Positions 8,003-16,726 of a stretch of 33,032 bases of DNA are shown one piece after another. Origin of the DNA: Saprospiraceae bacterium UBA2365 (lineage in GTDB: Bacteria > Bacteroidota > Bacteroidia > Chitinophagales > Saprospiraceae). The translations under genes and the position numbers were made by a program. The notes under the pieces are model-generated. The model did not search any database. It was not told where the DNA came from and saw only the letters and a program-made list of their open reading frames with translations. The first letter of the stretch is position 1. Each line of letters opens with the position of its first letter. The stretch covers positions 1-33,032 of the forward strand of contig DDTL01000063.1 in NCBI GenBank assembly GCA_002344345.1, in the 5' to 3' direction.

Positions 8003-9124
8003 TTATTCAGGTTTTTTATAAAATGGAAGTTTGATCAGCCTTGCCACCTGAGATTTGCGTCCGAAATCTATCTGGATATTGGTTTGCGGAACTGCATGTG
8101 CCTTTAGCACATAACCCATTCCTACCGGAACATCCAGCGAAGGAGAATGAGTTCCTGAGGTGACTTCTCCTATGACATGACCTTCCATATCCAGAATCGG
8201 ATAACCTTTCCTCGGGATCCTTTTATCTTCCATGATAAATCCGACCAGCGATTTCTCAAGTCCTTTTTCCTTTTGAGCAATGAAGAAATCTTTTGAAGGA
8301 AACCGGCCATTTTTATTGAGTTTTGTGATCCAGCCCAGACCGGCTTCCAAAGGGGAAGTCGTATCATTCAGATCGTTACCATAAAGACAATATCCCATCT
8401 CAAGACGTAATGTGTCTCTGGCACCCAACCCAGCCGGCATCACACCCGTGTTTTCGCTCGTGGCAAAAATTGCTTCCCACAAAACAGGCAAATCTTCATT
8501 CATCGCATACAATTCAAAACCTCCCGCTCCGGTGTATCCGGTAGCTGAGATGATCACATTTTTCACGCCGGCAACTTCTCCCACTTTAAAGCTGTAAAAT
8601 GCGATTTCCTCCAGATTCTCATCACATAACAGACTCAATAAAGCAACAGCTTTTGGTCCCTGAACAGCTAAAATACCATAATCATCTGATCTGTTCACGA
8701 GTTTTGTTTCTTCAGGTAAAAACTGATTGATCCAGTTCCAGTCTTTCTCAATATTGGAGGCATTGACAACCATCATGAAACGGTTGGCTCCTTCTTCCAG
8801 ATCTTTATCGTCCAGCCGATAAAGAATAAAATCATCCACAATCCCACCTTTGTCATTTGGGAGACAGGAATATTGTGCATCTCCAACCTGAAGCCTCTCA
8901 GCATCATTCGAGCTGATACTCTGAACGAATGCAAGGGCATTCTTACCTTCAACGATGAATTCACCCATGTGAGATACATCGAAGACACCTACATTTTCCC
9001 TCACATTGATGTGCTCTTCAGTGATACCTGCATAGGATATAGGCATATAATAACCGGCAAATGGCGCCATTTTGGCATTCATCCCGATATGATGGTCGTA
9101 CAAGCTTGTTTTTTTTGTTTCCAT
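8003..9124 (-). CDS. gcvT: Glycine cleavage system aminomethyltransferase (T protein)
   Basis: This 373-residue protein is full length for GcvT (about 360-370). It transfers the methylene carbon of the aminomethyl group on the lipoyl H protein to tetrahydrofolate, giving 5,10-methylene-THF and ammonia in the cytoplasm. The N-terminal folate-binding region shows 'MAPFAGYYMPISY', 'FDVSHMGEF', 'SCLPNDKGGIVDDFILYRL' (the conserved Asp near residues 97-98), 'LAVQGPKA', 'SATGYTGAGGFELY' and 'LGARDTLRLEMGYCLYGND'. The C-terminal barrel has 'PRKGYPI' and 'GEVTSGTHSPSL'. It follows the HEAT/cyclophilin lipoprotein gene by 22 bases and is probably cotranscribed with it, although the functions are unrelated. 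The P and H protein genes are not in the window. Confidence 0.97.
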   Translation of the reverse strand: METKKTSLYDHHIGMNAKMAPFAGYYMPISYAGITEEHINVRENVGVFDVSHMGEFIVEGKNALAFVQSISSNDAERLQVGDAQYSCLPNDKGGIVDDFILYRLDDKDLEEGANRFMMVVNASNIEKDWNWINQFLPEETKLVNRSDDYGILAVQGPKAVALLSLLCDENLEEIAFYSFKVGEVAGVKNVIISATGYTGAGGFELYAMNEDLPVLWEAIFATSENTGVMPAGLGARDTLRLEMGYCLYGNDLNDTTSPLEAGLGWITKLNKNGRFPSKDFFIAQKEKGLEKSLVGFIMEDKRIPRKGYPILDMEGHVIGEVTSGTHSPSLDVPVGMGYVLKAHAVPQTNIQIDFGRKSQVARLIKLPFYKKPE

Positions 9125-9146
9125 TACTGTAAAAAAGAATTTATTA

Positions 9147-11156
9147 TTATGATTTTAATTTAATCGATTTGATGACATCTCCGATTTCGATGGCGTGAAC
9201 AACGTCCATTCCTTTAACAATTTTCCCAAAAACAGTATAATTGGCATCGAGATGCAATGATTGACTATTTGTTACAAACCATTGGGATGACTCGGTATGT
9301 GATCCCGCGGAGGCCATCCCGACATAACCTTCCGCATCATAGCTTAAAGGCTTGAATTCAGAACGGATCGTATACTTTAAACTTCCGAAACCATCACCTC
9401 TCGGACATCCGGTTTGTATTACAAAATTGGGTACAACCCTGTGAAATACTTTCCCTTCATAGAATTTTTCCTGTATGAGCTTCGCAAAATTAAAGCAGGT
9501 CAACGGGGCATTTTTCAAAAACAATTGAATTTCAAATTTACCTTTTGTTGTTTCAACAACAGCGACGGTGGAATCGTTGAGGATCTTCAAAAAATTCCAG
9601 TCTACAGGAAGTTTGTTTTCCGGTGTGACAGGTTTATATTTCTTGTTTTGAAGTTTACTTTCAAGTTTGAGTAGCTCATTGTATGTTTCAATGTCTTTAG
9701 GCGTACTCATGGCTTTTTTTGCTGCAGTTAAAAATTCAAAATCAGTAAACTCTTTGATTAACTCAAACGGACAATCGTTCAATCCTTTTGCCATCCAGTA
9801 AACAACTGCAGGATCCTCACTTTGGAAACCTTTCAAAACAAACGGAACTAATTGTTTCTTTAACAGGCCCAGTTTAATGCCTCCCATTTTTGCAGCCTGA
9901 TCCTGACTCATCATCATATACAACGCTTCTGCACCGGCGCTTTTCAACACATGGTCTTCAGACATCAATCCTTCCTTTTCAATTTGGGCCAGCATTTTTT
10001 GTTCATGGCCATACAACTTAATATATGCAGCTTTTTCATACCGGTCAGCAGCTTTTGTGATCAGATCCCTGATTTCCCAGTATGCACCTGTCTTGGTCGA
10101 CATAAAATATGAAGGTCCGTGTTTGACGACCGCTTCATATACACGGGATCTGACCTGCCAGGGTAGTTCAGTCAAAGCGTATTGACGGTAGGTACGAACA
10201 TCATTGGGAAGTCCATGATCAACCAGAAACTGAGCAGCACTTTCAGCGATGTGTATATTGGGATTGTTCAGTTGACTGTATATCGTGTCTATAACAGCAC
10301 CGTATGGAAAGTGATTCAGCCCTTTTATAATATTGATTTTGAGCCTGTAATCATTGTCACTGGTCAATTCCGACATCAGCAGACTGAGCATCTCTGGATC
10401 AGCTGTTCGCGTCAAGGCGTATGCAAGATCCATTTTTATATAAGGATCTTTTTCATTGATATAGGTTTTGTGCAGCCTGGATTTATACGGAATCAGGTTA
10501 ATGTTTTTAGTTCGTTTGACATAACCTGCAGCCACCAGACGAATGTGATCCGGAAAGATCCGGGAAGTTAGCAGGTCGACCATTTTTTTGGTTCCCTGAG
10601 GAGCTTTTATACCTCTTAAAGCAAATTGATAGATCGCTTTTGCCTGTCCGTACAATAACAGGGTATCGGAAGGTCTGTAAGTAGAGACACTGCTTATATT
10701 CAGCAGACTTTCTTCATTTCCGCAACGGCCAATCGCTTCCAGAATGGCAGCATTTACAGGATTGTTTGGAGGAAGATCAGGATATGCGTCAAAGGCAGCG
10801 ATCAACGAATCCCGGGCACGGGAATCTCCTATTTTACCCAGAGAAAAAGCGCATGCGATACGCACTTCAGGAACAGGATCTTTGAGCATCGGAAGCAATG
10901 AATCCAGACATGCGGCATCACCGATGGAGCCAAATGCCAAAGATGCTGCATACCGGTAACTCGCATCCTTTTCCTTTAAAAAAGAAAATAACCCTTCTAT
11001 GTTTTGCTGATCCTGCAATTCCAGAATTTTCTGATAAATCGGGTCATCCAGGTTCAAAACTACATCATTCTGTTGTTTTTCCTTTGGTGGGACACAACCG
11101 GCAAAAAGTAAAATGGGAAGCAGGTAAATAAAATGTTTTTTCATTTTTTTTATCAT
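9147..11156 (-). CDS. Lipoprotein with HEAT repeats and C-terminal cyclophilin domain
   Basis: The protein has 669 residues (665 if the second Met, base 11144, is used). The signal peptide ends in lipobox LFAGC with Cys21. Residues about 45-330 contain HEAT-like helical repeats ('YRYAASLAFGSIGDAACLDS', 'VRIACAFSLGKIGDSRARDS' and later copies). Less regular helices fill 340-500. Residues 530-668 are a cyclophilin-type peptidyl-prolyl isomerase: 'FHRVVPNFVIQTG' (Arg573 and Gln581 in the catalytic positions), 'GMASAG' and 'SQWFVT'. The human CypA Trp121 and His126 positions appear to be His635 and Tyr640, substitutions not rare in bacterial cyclophilins. Likely a periplasm- or surface-facing lipid-anchored folding factor whose HEAT scaffold binds clients; the clients are unknown. 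It is the first gene of a unit with gcvT. Confidence 0.9.
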   Translation of the reverse strand: MIKKMKKHFIYLLPILLFAGCVPPKEKQQNDVVLNLDDPIYQKILELQDQQNIEGLFSFLKEKDASYRYAASLAFGSIGDAACLDSLLPMLKDPVPEVRIACAFSLGKIGDSRARDSLIAAFDAYPDLPPNNPVNAAILEAIGRCGNEESLLNISSVSTYRPSDTLLLYGQAKAIYQFALRGIKAPQGTKKMVDLLTSRIFPDHIRLVAAGYVKRTKNINLIPYKSRLHKTYINEKDPYIKMDLAYALTRTADPEMLSLLMSELTSDNDYRLKINIIKGLNHFPYGAVIDTIYSQLNNPNIHIAESAAQFLVDHGLPNDVRTYRQYALTELPWQVRSRVYEAVVKHGPSYFMSTKTGAYWEIRDLITKAADRYEKAAYIKLYGHEQKMLAQIEKEGLMSEDHVLKSAGAEALYMMMSQDQAAKMGGIKLGLLKKQLVPFVLKGFQSEDPAVVYWMAKGLNDCPFELIKEFTDFEFLTAAKKAMSTPKDIETYNELLKLESKLQNKKYKPVTPENKLPVDWNFLKILNDSTVAVVETTKGKFEIQLFLKNAPLTCFNFAKLIQEKFYEGKVFHRVVPNFVIQTGCPRGDGFGSLKYTIRSEFKPLSYDAEGYVGMASAGSHTESSQWFVTNSQSLHLDANYTVFGKIVKGMDVVHAIEIGDVIKSIKLKS

Positions 11157-11601
11157 GATTTTAACCTGATAGTGAAAAGATTGGATCTAATAAAACCTAC
11201 TCTTTTAAAGAATGGGCAAAGCTACACAATTTTTGCAAAACTGATTAATTTTGCTTTTTAACTGTTCGTTTTTCAAATTGAAAGGGTATAAATAATGAAT
11301 TGTTTTGGCTTCAACAATACGTTAAAAGGACTTCTGATTTTTAATAGTTTAATAGTAATTTATTGTTATTCAATTTTATGTGTTTCATTATCTGAATGAT
11401 TTCAATCAGGAAGCAACACAACGGATTTTTTGGAGTGAATAAAGAATAAATATAAAGAAATATTATAGACCCGGACATTGTTGTGAATTCGCTTTATATG
11501 ATCAGCGGGAAACAAGTAAATATCGATTTGCTTGGTAATATGAAAAAACGATCATTTTTTAATTTTTTTTGGTTGTTATCTCCCAAAAACTGGATATTAA
11601 T
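11157..11601. other. AT-rich intergenic region between divergent genes
   Basis: About 445 bases separate the minus-strand lipoprotein gene and the plus-strand dehydrogenase. Apart from the -7 box at 11217-11224 I see no conserved gene, RNA or strong hairpin. A 34-codon ATG frame at 11294-11398 is hydrophobic but has no independent support. The plus-strand promoter for the dehydrogenase is presumably here but was not recognised. Confidence 0.6.
11217..11224 (-). promoter_or_regulatory. Putative -7 box upstream of the HEAT/cyclophilin lipoprotein gene
   Basis: On the minus strand TAGCTTTG exactly fits TAnnTTTG. It lies about 60 bases before the start codon. I see no convincing -33 TTTG at the usual 19-21 base spacing, so support is moderate. 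Confidence 0.45.
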
Positions 11602-12531
11602 ATGCAAAAAGTACTTATATGTGATACTGTACACAGTCTGTTGACAGATGGATTGGATGTAAATGGATTCCCCTATCTTTACAAGCCGGAAATAACGCTT
11701 GAACAGACAAGAGAGATCGCCGGAGAGTTTGACGTGATCGTGGTGAATACCAAAACGCGTATCGACGCTGATTTCCTCAAGTATTCCGGTCAACTGAAAA
11801 AGATCATCCGCCTTGGATCCGGCCTGGATACCATCGATGTACCTTTGGCCAATTCAAAAGGGATCCTGGTTTTTAGTACACCTGAAGGCAATGCAAATGC
11901 AGTTGGTGAACACACTTTGACTTTGCTGCTTAACCTGATGAATCATGTTTGTCCGGCTCATCGGAATATTTCAGCCGGAAAATGGGACAGAGAGGTTTTT
12001 CGGGGTGAAGAGCTGGATGGAAAAACCGTGGGTATCATTGGTTTTGGCCATACTGGTCCGGCTTTTGCTAAAAAACTCAGAGGTTTTGATGTTGAAATTT
12101 TAGTTTATGATAAATACAGGCAGCATTTGGGGAGTGAGTACCGTTATGTGAAGGAAGTAAGTCTTCCGGATATTCATGAAAATTCGGATATCTTAAGCTT
12201 ACATCTTCCGTTGACAACTGAGACCCGGAATTTTGCCAATGCTGATTTTTTTGATAAATGCAGGCGACAATTGTATTTTATCAATACTTCCAGGGGAAAA
12301 ATTGTCAATACCATTGACCTGATCCAAAATGTTGAATCAGGTAAATTAGCAGGAGTTGGCCTGGATGTACTTGAGAATGAAAAACCTGGAACGTATGACC
12401 AACAGGAAATGGATATGTACCGGAAACTGTATAGTTTTCAGAATGTTATTCTGACTCCGCACATTGCAGGGTGGACTAAAGAATCCAAAGAGAAAATCGC
12501 AAAACAGGTGCTCAGACTGATCCTGGAATAA
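11602..12531 (+). CDS. D-isomer specific 2-hydroxyacid dehydrogenase family protein
   Basis: This 309-residue NAD-dependent oxidoreductase is in the size range of short D-2-hydroxyacid dehydrogenases. From the ATG at 11602: 'RLGSGLDTID' (substrate domain), 'VGEHTLTLLLNL', the Rossmann motif GFGHTG (147-152) followed by acidic 'VYDKYR', 'LHLPLTTETRNF', 'FINTSRGKIVNT' with catalytic Arg231, 'GLDVLENE' with Glu260, and 'TPHIAGWT' with His287. All three catalytic residues are present. The frame extends upstream to a TTG at 11569, but MQKVLICD is a far better N-terminus and has an ATG. The substrate cannot be told from sequence: phosphoglycerate, glyoxylate/hydroxypyruvate or another 2-oxo acid are possible. 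It stands alone between two regions of about 440 bases. Confidence 0.93.
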   Translation: MQKVLICDTVHSLLTDGLDVNGFPYLYKPEITLEQTREIAGEFDVIVVNTKTRIDADFLKYSGQLKKIIRLGSGLDTIDVPLANSKGILVFSTPEGNANAVGEHTLTLLLNLMNHVCPAHRNISAGKWDREVFRGEELDGKTVGIIGFGHTGPAFAKKLRGFDVEILVYDKYRQHLGSEYRYVKEVSLPDIHENSDILSLHLPLTTETRNFANADFFDKCRRQLYFINTSRGKIVNTIDLIQNVESGKLAGVGLDVLENEKPGTYDQQEMDMYRKLYSFQNVILTPHIAGWTKESKEKIAKQVLRLILE

Positions 12532-12865
12532 GTAAATGAATCGAGGCTGACTATACTAATGCGGAGGGTTACTGTCATTAAATTAAATGTATTGTTTTTT
12601 GGGTAATCAATTAATGACAACGATTTGAAACCGTAATTGAGGAAAACGACCTCTAATGAATACCAATTCTAATTCATTTTTAAATGGAAAACTTTCAGCG
12701 TTTTATTTGATACTTCCTGAAAGCTTTACCATCCAACGACGGTATATCAATAGAATGGGGCATTTTTGAATGAAATAAAAGAGTGTTTTTTTTGACAGTT
12801 TATATCGGTAAAAGCAGTCTTTTTTTGTTAGGAATTATTTTTTCACTATCATTGTAGCCGTTTTA

Positions 12866-12919
12866 TCTCAAGCCAGGGATAAGTGATATTCCCGAAACTT
12901 CAAACGGGATTTCTTGAGA
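12866..12919 (+). promoter_or_regulatory. Structured leader with alternative stems before the TonB-receptor gene
   Basis: TCTCAAG (12866-12872) pairs perfectly with CTTGAGA (12913-12919). Inside, CCCG near 12891 can pair with CGGG near 12905. The same TCCC/CCCG stretch can instead pair with GGGA near 12877. The competing pairings resemble an attenuator or switch, but the stems are short and this is a by-eye prediction. Confidence 0.4.
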
Positions 12920-12939
12920 CGAAAAAGCTGGCAATTTGT

Positions 12940-12953
12940 ACATTATTCAATGT
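12940..12953. promoter_or_regulatory. Short palindrome near the TonB-receptor start
   Basis: ACATT-ATTC-AATGT is a perfect 5 bp inverted repeat 21 bases before the ATG. It could be an operator or a leader hairpin close to the ribosome-binding region. It is too short to exclude chance. Confidence 0.3.
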
Positions 12954-12973
12954 GATATATAAATTTACGTAGC

Positions 12974-15900
12974 ATGATAAAAAAATTACTCGCAATTCAA
13001 TTATTGGTGTTTTTTGGATTCAGTTTATCTTTTGCTCAAACTTCCCTGGAGGGAAAAGTAGTGGATAAAGATACCAAAGAACCTATTATGTTCGGAACCG
13101 TAGCCCTGTATAAAGGCAATACGCTGGTGACAGGTACTGAGACAGATATGGATGGGAATTTTATCCTTTCCAACCTGGATCCCGGTACCTATGATCTCGA
13201 AGCCAGGTATGTTGGTTACACGACTGCCAGACAGACCGGTGTGATCGTTTTAGCAGGCCGTGTCAACAGACTGAATTTTGAAATTGGCACTGAAGGTCAG
13301 GTGCTGGATGAAGTGGTGATCACTGAATTCAAAGCGCCTTTGATCGAAATAGACAATACTACTTCAGGAGGAACGGTGACATCTGAAAAGATCAAGAATC
13401 TGCCTTCGAGGAATGTAAACGCCATCGCATCCACTACTGCAGGATTGTCATCTGTCAATGACGGAGCAGTTTCCATCAGAGGTTCCAGAACGGATGCAAC
13501 CGCTTATTATGTCGATGGAATCCGGGTCATGGGACTTATCCCCGAATCTGAGATAGACCAGCTTCAGGTGATCACGGGTGGTATGGAAGCGAAATACGGA
13601 GACGTTACCGGTGGTCTGATCTCCATCACTTCCAAAGGACCTTCTTCCAGATTTTCCGGAGGAGTTGAAGCAGAAACTTCACAATTTCTTGATCCATACG
13701 GATATAACCTGTTCAATGGTTATTTGTCCGGACCGCTCATTAAAAAGAAAAACACTTCTGAATCCATCCTGGGCTTCAGGCTTTCAGGTAGATATCAATC
13801 ATCTATTGATGGAAGTCCGTCTGCTGTCGGAGTGTATCGTTTAAGTGAAGAGAAGATCAGAGAACTGGAAGCTGAACCTATGAAACTGGTCGGAGGATCC
13901 TTTATCCCGTCTGCTACTTTCCTTTCCGGAGAAGATGTCGGTGACCCATTGAAAGCAAGGCCAAATTCAAATGGTCAAAGCCTGGATTTAACGGGAAGAA
14001 TAGATGCCAAACTGAGCAACAATATAGATTTTTCTTTGTCCGGAAGCTATTTTAATAACGTTGATCGATTCAATCCAGATGGTTGGGCATTACTCAACTG
14101 GATCAACAATCCATTTTATTATTCCAATGGATATCGTGGTAACTTCAGGTATCGGCATCGTTTAGGGGCTCAGGGTATCAGACCCGATCAAACCGCGGAG
14201 GAAAGGGCTAAAAGATCCTCCAGTGCGATTCGTAACGCATATTACACCATACAGGTTGGTTATGAAAAGAGATTCGGAAGAACTGAAGATGTCAGACACG
14301 AAGACAGACTGTTTGAATACGGTTATCTGGGTAAAACAGACAGGCAATGGGTGGATGCGATCGATTTTGTCGATACCAGTATTTGGAAAGGTGATCCTAT
14401 AGAACTCTTGCCAGGCAGATTTGTGGATTTTGTGGGTTATCGGGAAATGGAAGGAGAATTTACTCCTAATGATGAGATCAATCCTGTTTTGGCCAGGTAC
14501 AATACGGTAAACGGACGATTGGTGAGTTCTTCCAGCGTAGTTTGGGACGATCTGTACAATAATGTCGGACAGGTTTACAATAGTTTTTCCAAGGAAGAAA
14601 GAGAAAGATATACCGGAAACGTAACAGTGGGACTTGACTTTTTGCCGGGAGGAAGCAATAAGGGAAGACACAATATCGAACTCGGGTTTATTGTTGAACA
14701 AAGGATCGAAAGATCATGGGGTATTAGCCCGTTCAGGTTGTGGGAAATTGCCCGCCTGTATGCCAATGACAGACATATTTTTGGTGTGGACACCAATGAT
14801 GTGGTTGGTACCATCGATACAGTCATCTTTGGACAGCAATTAACATTTAACCGCTATAATACCAACGTAATAGAAGACTCAGACCTGAAATTTTACAAAG
14901 CGGTCAGAGAAGTAACCGGACAATCCGTGAATGAATATGTCAACGTGGATGGCATCGATCCTTCCAAATTGACATTGGATATGTTCTCAGCCAGTGAGTT
15001 GAATGACAATACCATGCTGGGCTATTACGGTTATGATTATCTTGGCAATAAAGTTAGCAGTTCAACCAAATTCAACGACTTTTTCGGTACAGGTCGTAGC
15101 ACCATGCCGGTTGCGCCAAGAGTGCCGATATACTACGCAGGTTATATTCAGGATAAATTTTCATTCAAAGACATCATTTTCAGGCTCGGTCTGAGGGTGG
15201 ATTATTATGATGCCAACACCAGGGTGATGAAAGATCCTTATGCATTGTACGAAATTGAAACTGCTAAAGATTATTATGCCAGGATCGGTAAAGATCAACC
15301 ATCATCCATCGGTGATGAGTATAAAGTTTACGTTGAGAGTGCAGAGTCTGATGCTATAGTTGGATTCAGAAAAGCAGACCAGTGGTATTACCCGAACGGA
15401 ACCGCTACAGACGGAAACATTCTGATGGCAGGAAAGTTGGTCAACCCGTCTTATGTAGGAAGAGCAGATGGTTCAAGAATTCTGAATATCAAGGATCCCG
15501 ATTACGATCCCAATAATTCATTCGAGGATTATACGCCTCAGTTTAATTTTATGCCGAGGATAGCATTCTCATTTCCTATCTCTGATGAAGCAGGATTTTT
15601 CGCACACTATGATGTGACCGTTCAGCGTCCGCCGGACAACTCATTCGGTTCACCATTGATTTATTATTATTTTGAGGATAATGTAAGGTCTTTATATGCC
15701 AATCCAAACCTTAAACCGGAAAAAACGGTAGATTATGAGGTGGGCTTCCAGCAAAAACTTTCCAACACATCTGCTTTGAAAATATCTTCATATTATAAGG
15801 AACTCAGGGATATGATCCAGAGAAGGGTTTTCCCTTTCATTCCGACTCCGGTCAACCAATATGAAAGTTATGATAATATTGACTTTGGAACTGTTAAAGG

Positions 15901-16579
15901 ATTTTCTTTTACATATGATTACAGGAGGACAGGAAATCTGGAATTTCAGGTAGCCTATACTTTACAATTTGCCAACGGAACAGGTTCTGATGCCAACTCA
16001 TCCAGAGGTATCAATACCAGGGGTAATCTGAGGTATCTGATCCCGTTATCCTATGATGAAAGACACAGGATCTCTTCAATTATTGACTACAGATATGCCA
16101 GCGGCAAACGTTATAATGGTCCCCGGATAGCAGGGTTGGATATTTTGGCCAACACGGGTGTGAATATGTTGGTGACAGCTGTGTCAGGAAGACCATATAC
16201 CAGAACTTCAAATCCAACAGCTTTTGGTGGTAGCGGATTCCTTGGTGCCATCAATGGCGCCAGATTGCCATGGTACTTCAATATGGACCTTAAAATAGAT
16301 AAAGATATATCTATCAGAGACAAAGCATTTGTGAATGTTTATTTCAGAATACAAAACATTCTTGATATAAAAAATGTGATCGGGGTGTATAGTTATTCAG
16401 GTACCCCGGAAGATTCCGGATATCTTTTATCCAGTTATGGAGCTGACCGGTTAGCTGATATTGAGTCTACAGGAAGACCCGTTGAGAACTTTCTTGAAAT
16501 GTATCAATGGCGTTTGCTTGCCCCGGGTTTTTATTCATACCCGAGGAGAATTTACCTGGGAGCTACAGTAAGTTTCTAA
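12974..16579 (+). CDS. TonB-dependent receptor with carboxypeptidase-regulatory-like domain
   Basis: This large (1201-residue) outer-membrane receptor has a signal peptide ending near SLSFAQ. A carboxypeptidase-regulatory-like domain follows (about 23-105: 'LEGKVVDKDTKEPIMFGTV', 'TDMDGNFILSNLDPGTYDLE', 'YVGYTT'). The plug domain (about 110-220) has 'LDEVVITEFKAPLIE', 'VSIRGSRTDATAYYVDGIRV', 'QLQVITGGMEAKYGDVTGGL' and 'ITSKGPS'. The barrel ends 'GATVSF' with terminal Phe. It lacks the SusC-type plug signature and no susD follows, so it is not a standard Sus pair. The next gene, 147 bases downstream, encodes a huge secreted protein, and a PorV-like gene follows that. Imported substrate, or a possible role as an export or assembly partner, cannot be read from sequence. 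Confidence 0.95.
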   Translation: MIKKLLAIQLLVFFGFSLSFAQTSLEGKVVDKDTKEPIMFGTVALYKGNTLVTGTETDMDGNFILSNLDPGTYDLEARYVGYTTARQTGVIVLAGRVNRLNFEIGTEGQVLDEVVITEFKAPLIEIDNTTSGGTVTSEKIKNLPSRNVNAIASTTAGLSSVNDGAVSIRGSRTDATAYYVDGIRVMGLIPESEIDQLQVITGGMEAKYGDVTGGLISITSKGPSSRFSGGVEAETSQFLDPYGYNLFNGYLSGPLIKKKNTSESILGFRLSGRYQSSIDGSPSAVGVYRLSEEKIRELEAEPMKLVGGSFIPSATFLSGEDVGDPLKARPNSNGQSLDLTGRIDAKLSNNIDFSLSGSYFNNVDRFNPDGWALLNWINNPFYYSNGYRGNFRYRHRLGAQGIRPDQTAEERAKRSSSAIRNAYYTIQVGYEKRFGRTEDVRHEDRLFEYGYLGKTDRQWVDAIDFVDTSIWKGDPIELLPGRFVDFVGYREMEGEFTPNDEINPVLARYNTVNGRLVSSSSVVWDDLYNNVGQVYNSFSKEERERYTGNVTVGLDFLPGGSNKGRHNIELGFIVEQRIERSWGISPFRLWEIARLYANDRHIFGVDTNDVVGTIDTVIFGQQLTFNRYNTNVIEDSDLKFYKAVREVTGQSVNEYVNVDGIDPSKLTLDMFSASELNDNTMLGYYGYDYLGNKVSSSTKFNDFFGTGRSTMPVAPRVPIYYAGYIQDKFSFKDIIFRLGLRVDYYDANTRVMKDPYALYEIETAKDYYARIGKDQPSSIGDEYKVYVESAESDAIVGFRKADQWYYPNGTATDGNILMAGKLVNPSYVGRADGSRILNIKDPDYDPNNSFEDYTPQFNFMPRIAFSFPISDEAGFFAHYDVTVQRPPDNSFGSPLIYYYFEDNVRSLYANPNLKPEKTVDYEVGFQQKLSNTSALKISSYYKELRDMIQRRVFPFIPTPVNQYESYDNIDFGTVKGFSFTYDYRRTGNLEFQVAYTLQFANGTGSDANSSRGINTRGNLRYLIPLSYDERHRISSIIDYRYASGKRYNGPRIAGLDILANTGVNMLVTAVSGRPYTRTSNPTAFGGSGFLGAINGARLPWYFNMDLKIDKDISIRDKAFVNVYFRIQNILDIKNVIGVYSYSGTPEDSGYLLSSYGADRLADIESTGRPVENFLEMYQWRLLAPGFYSYPRRIYLGATVSF

Positions 16580-16644
16580 AATTATAATGAATTGATTTTT
16601 ATAATAAATGATAATAAGGTATAACAGCTTAGATAAGTGAAAGA

Positions 16645-16682
16645 TTTCATCTCGTTTTGCAAAGCAAAATCTACTGATGAAA
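16645..16682 (+). other. Composite hairpin between the TonB receptor and the giant secreted protein genes
   Basis: An outer stem TTTCATC/GATGAAA (16645-16651 with 16676-16682) encloses an inner stem TTTTGC/GCAAAA (16655-16660 with 16664-16669, loop AAA). No T tract follows, so it looks like an intercistronic mRNA structure rather than a full terminator. Confidence 0.6.
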
Positions 16683-16726
16683 ATTGAACGAAGGAATTAT
16701 ACATTGTTATTTTAAAAAGTAAACAA

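Larger units (their letters stand above)
12532..12973. other. Intergenic region upstream of the TonB-receptor locus
   Basis: About 440 bases contain no recognisable gene. The last 110 bases hold nested inverted repeats (12866-12919) and a short palindrome (12940-12953), annotated separately. T-rich stretches near 12780-12845 are compatible with promoter DNA, but I could not fix a -33/-7 pair. Confidence 0.6.

Noticed and set aside
11294..11398. 34-codon hydrophobic frame starting with ATG
   Set aside because: AT-rich intergenic DNA easily gives such frames; no conserved motif or mapped transcript, though a small membrane peptide cannot be excluded.
14162..14701. 179-residue minus-strand frame
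   Set aside because: Antisense to the TonB receptor; composition is that of a shadow frame.
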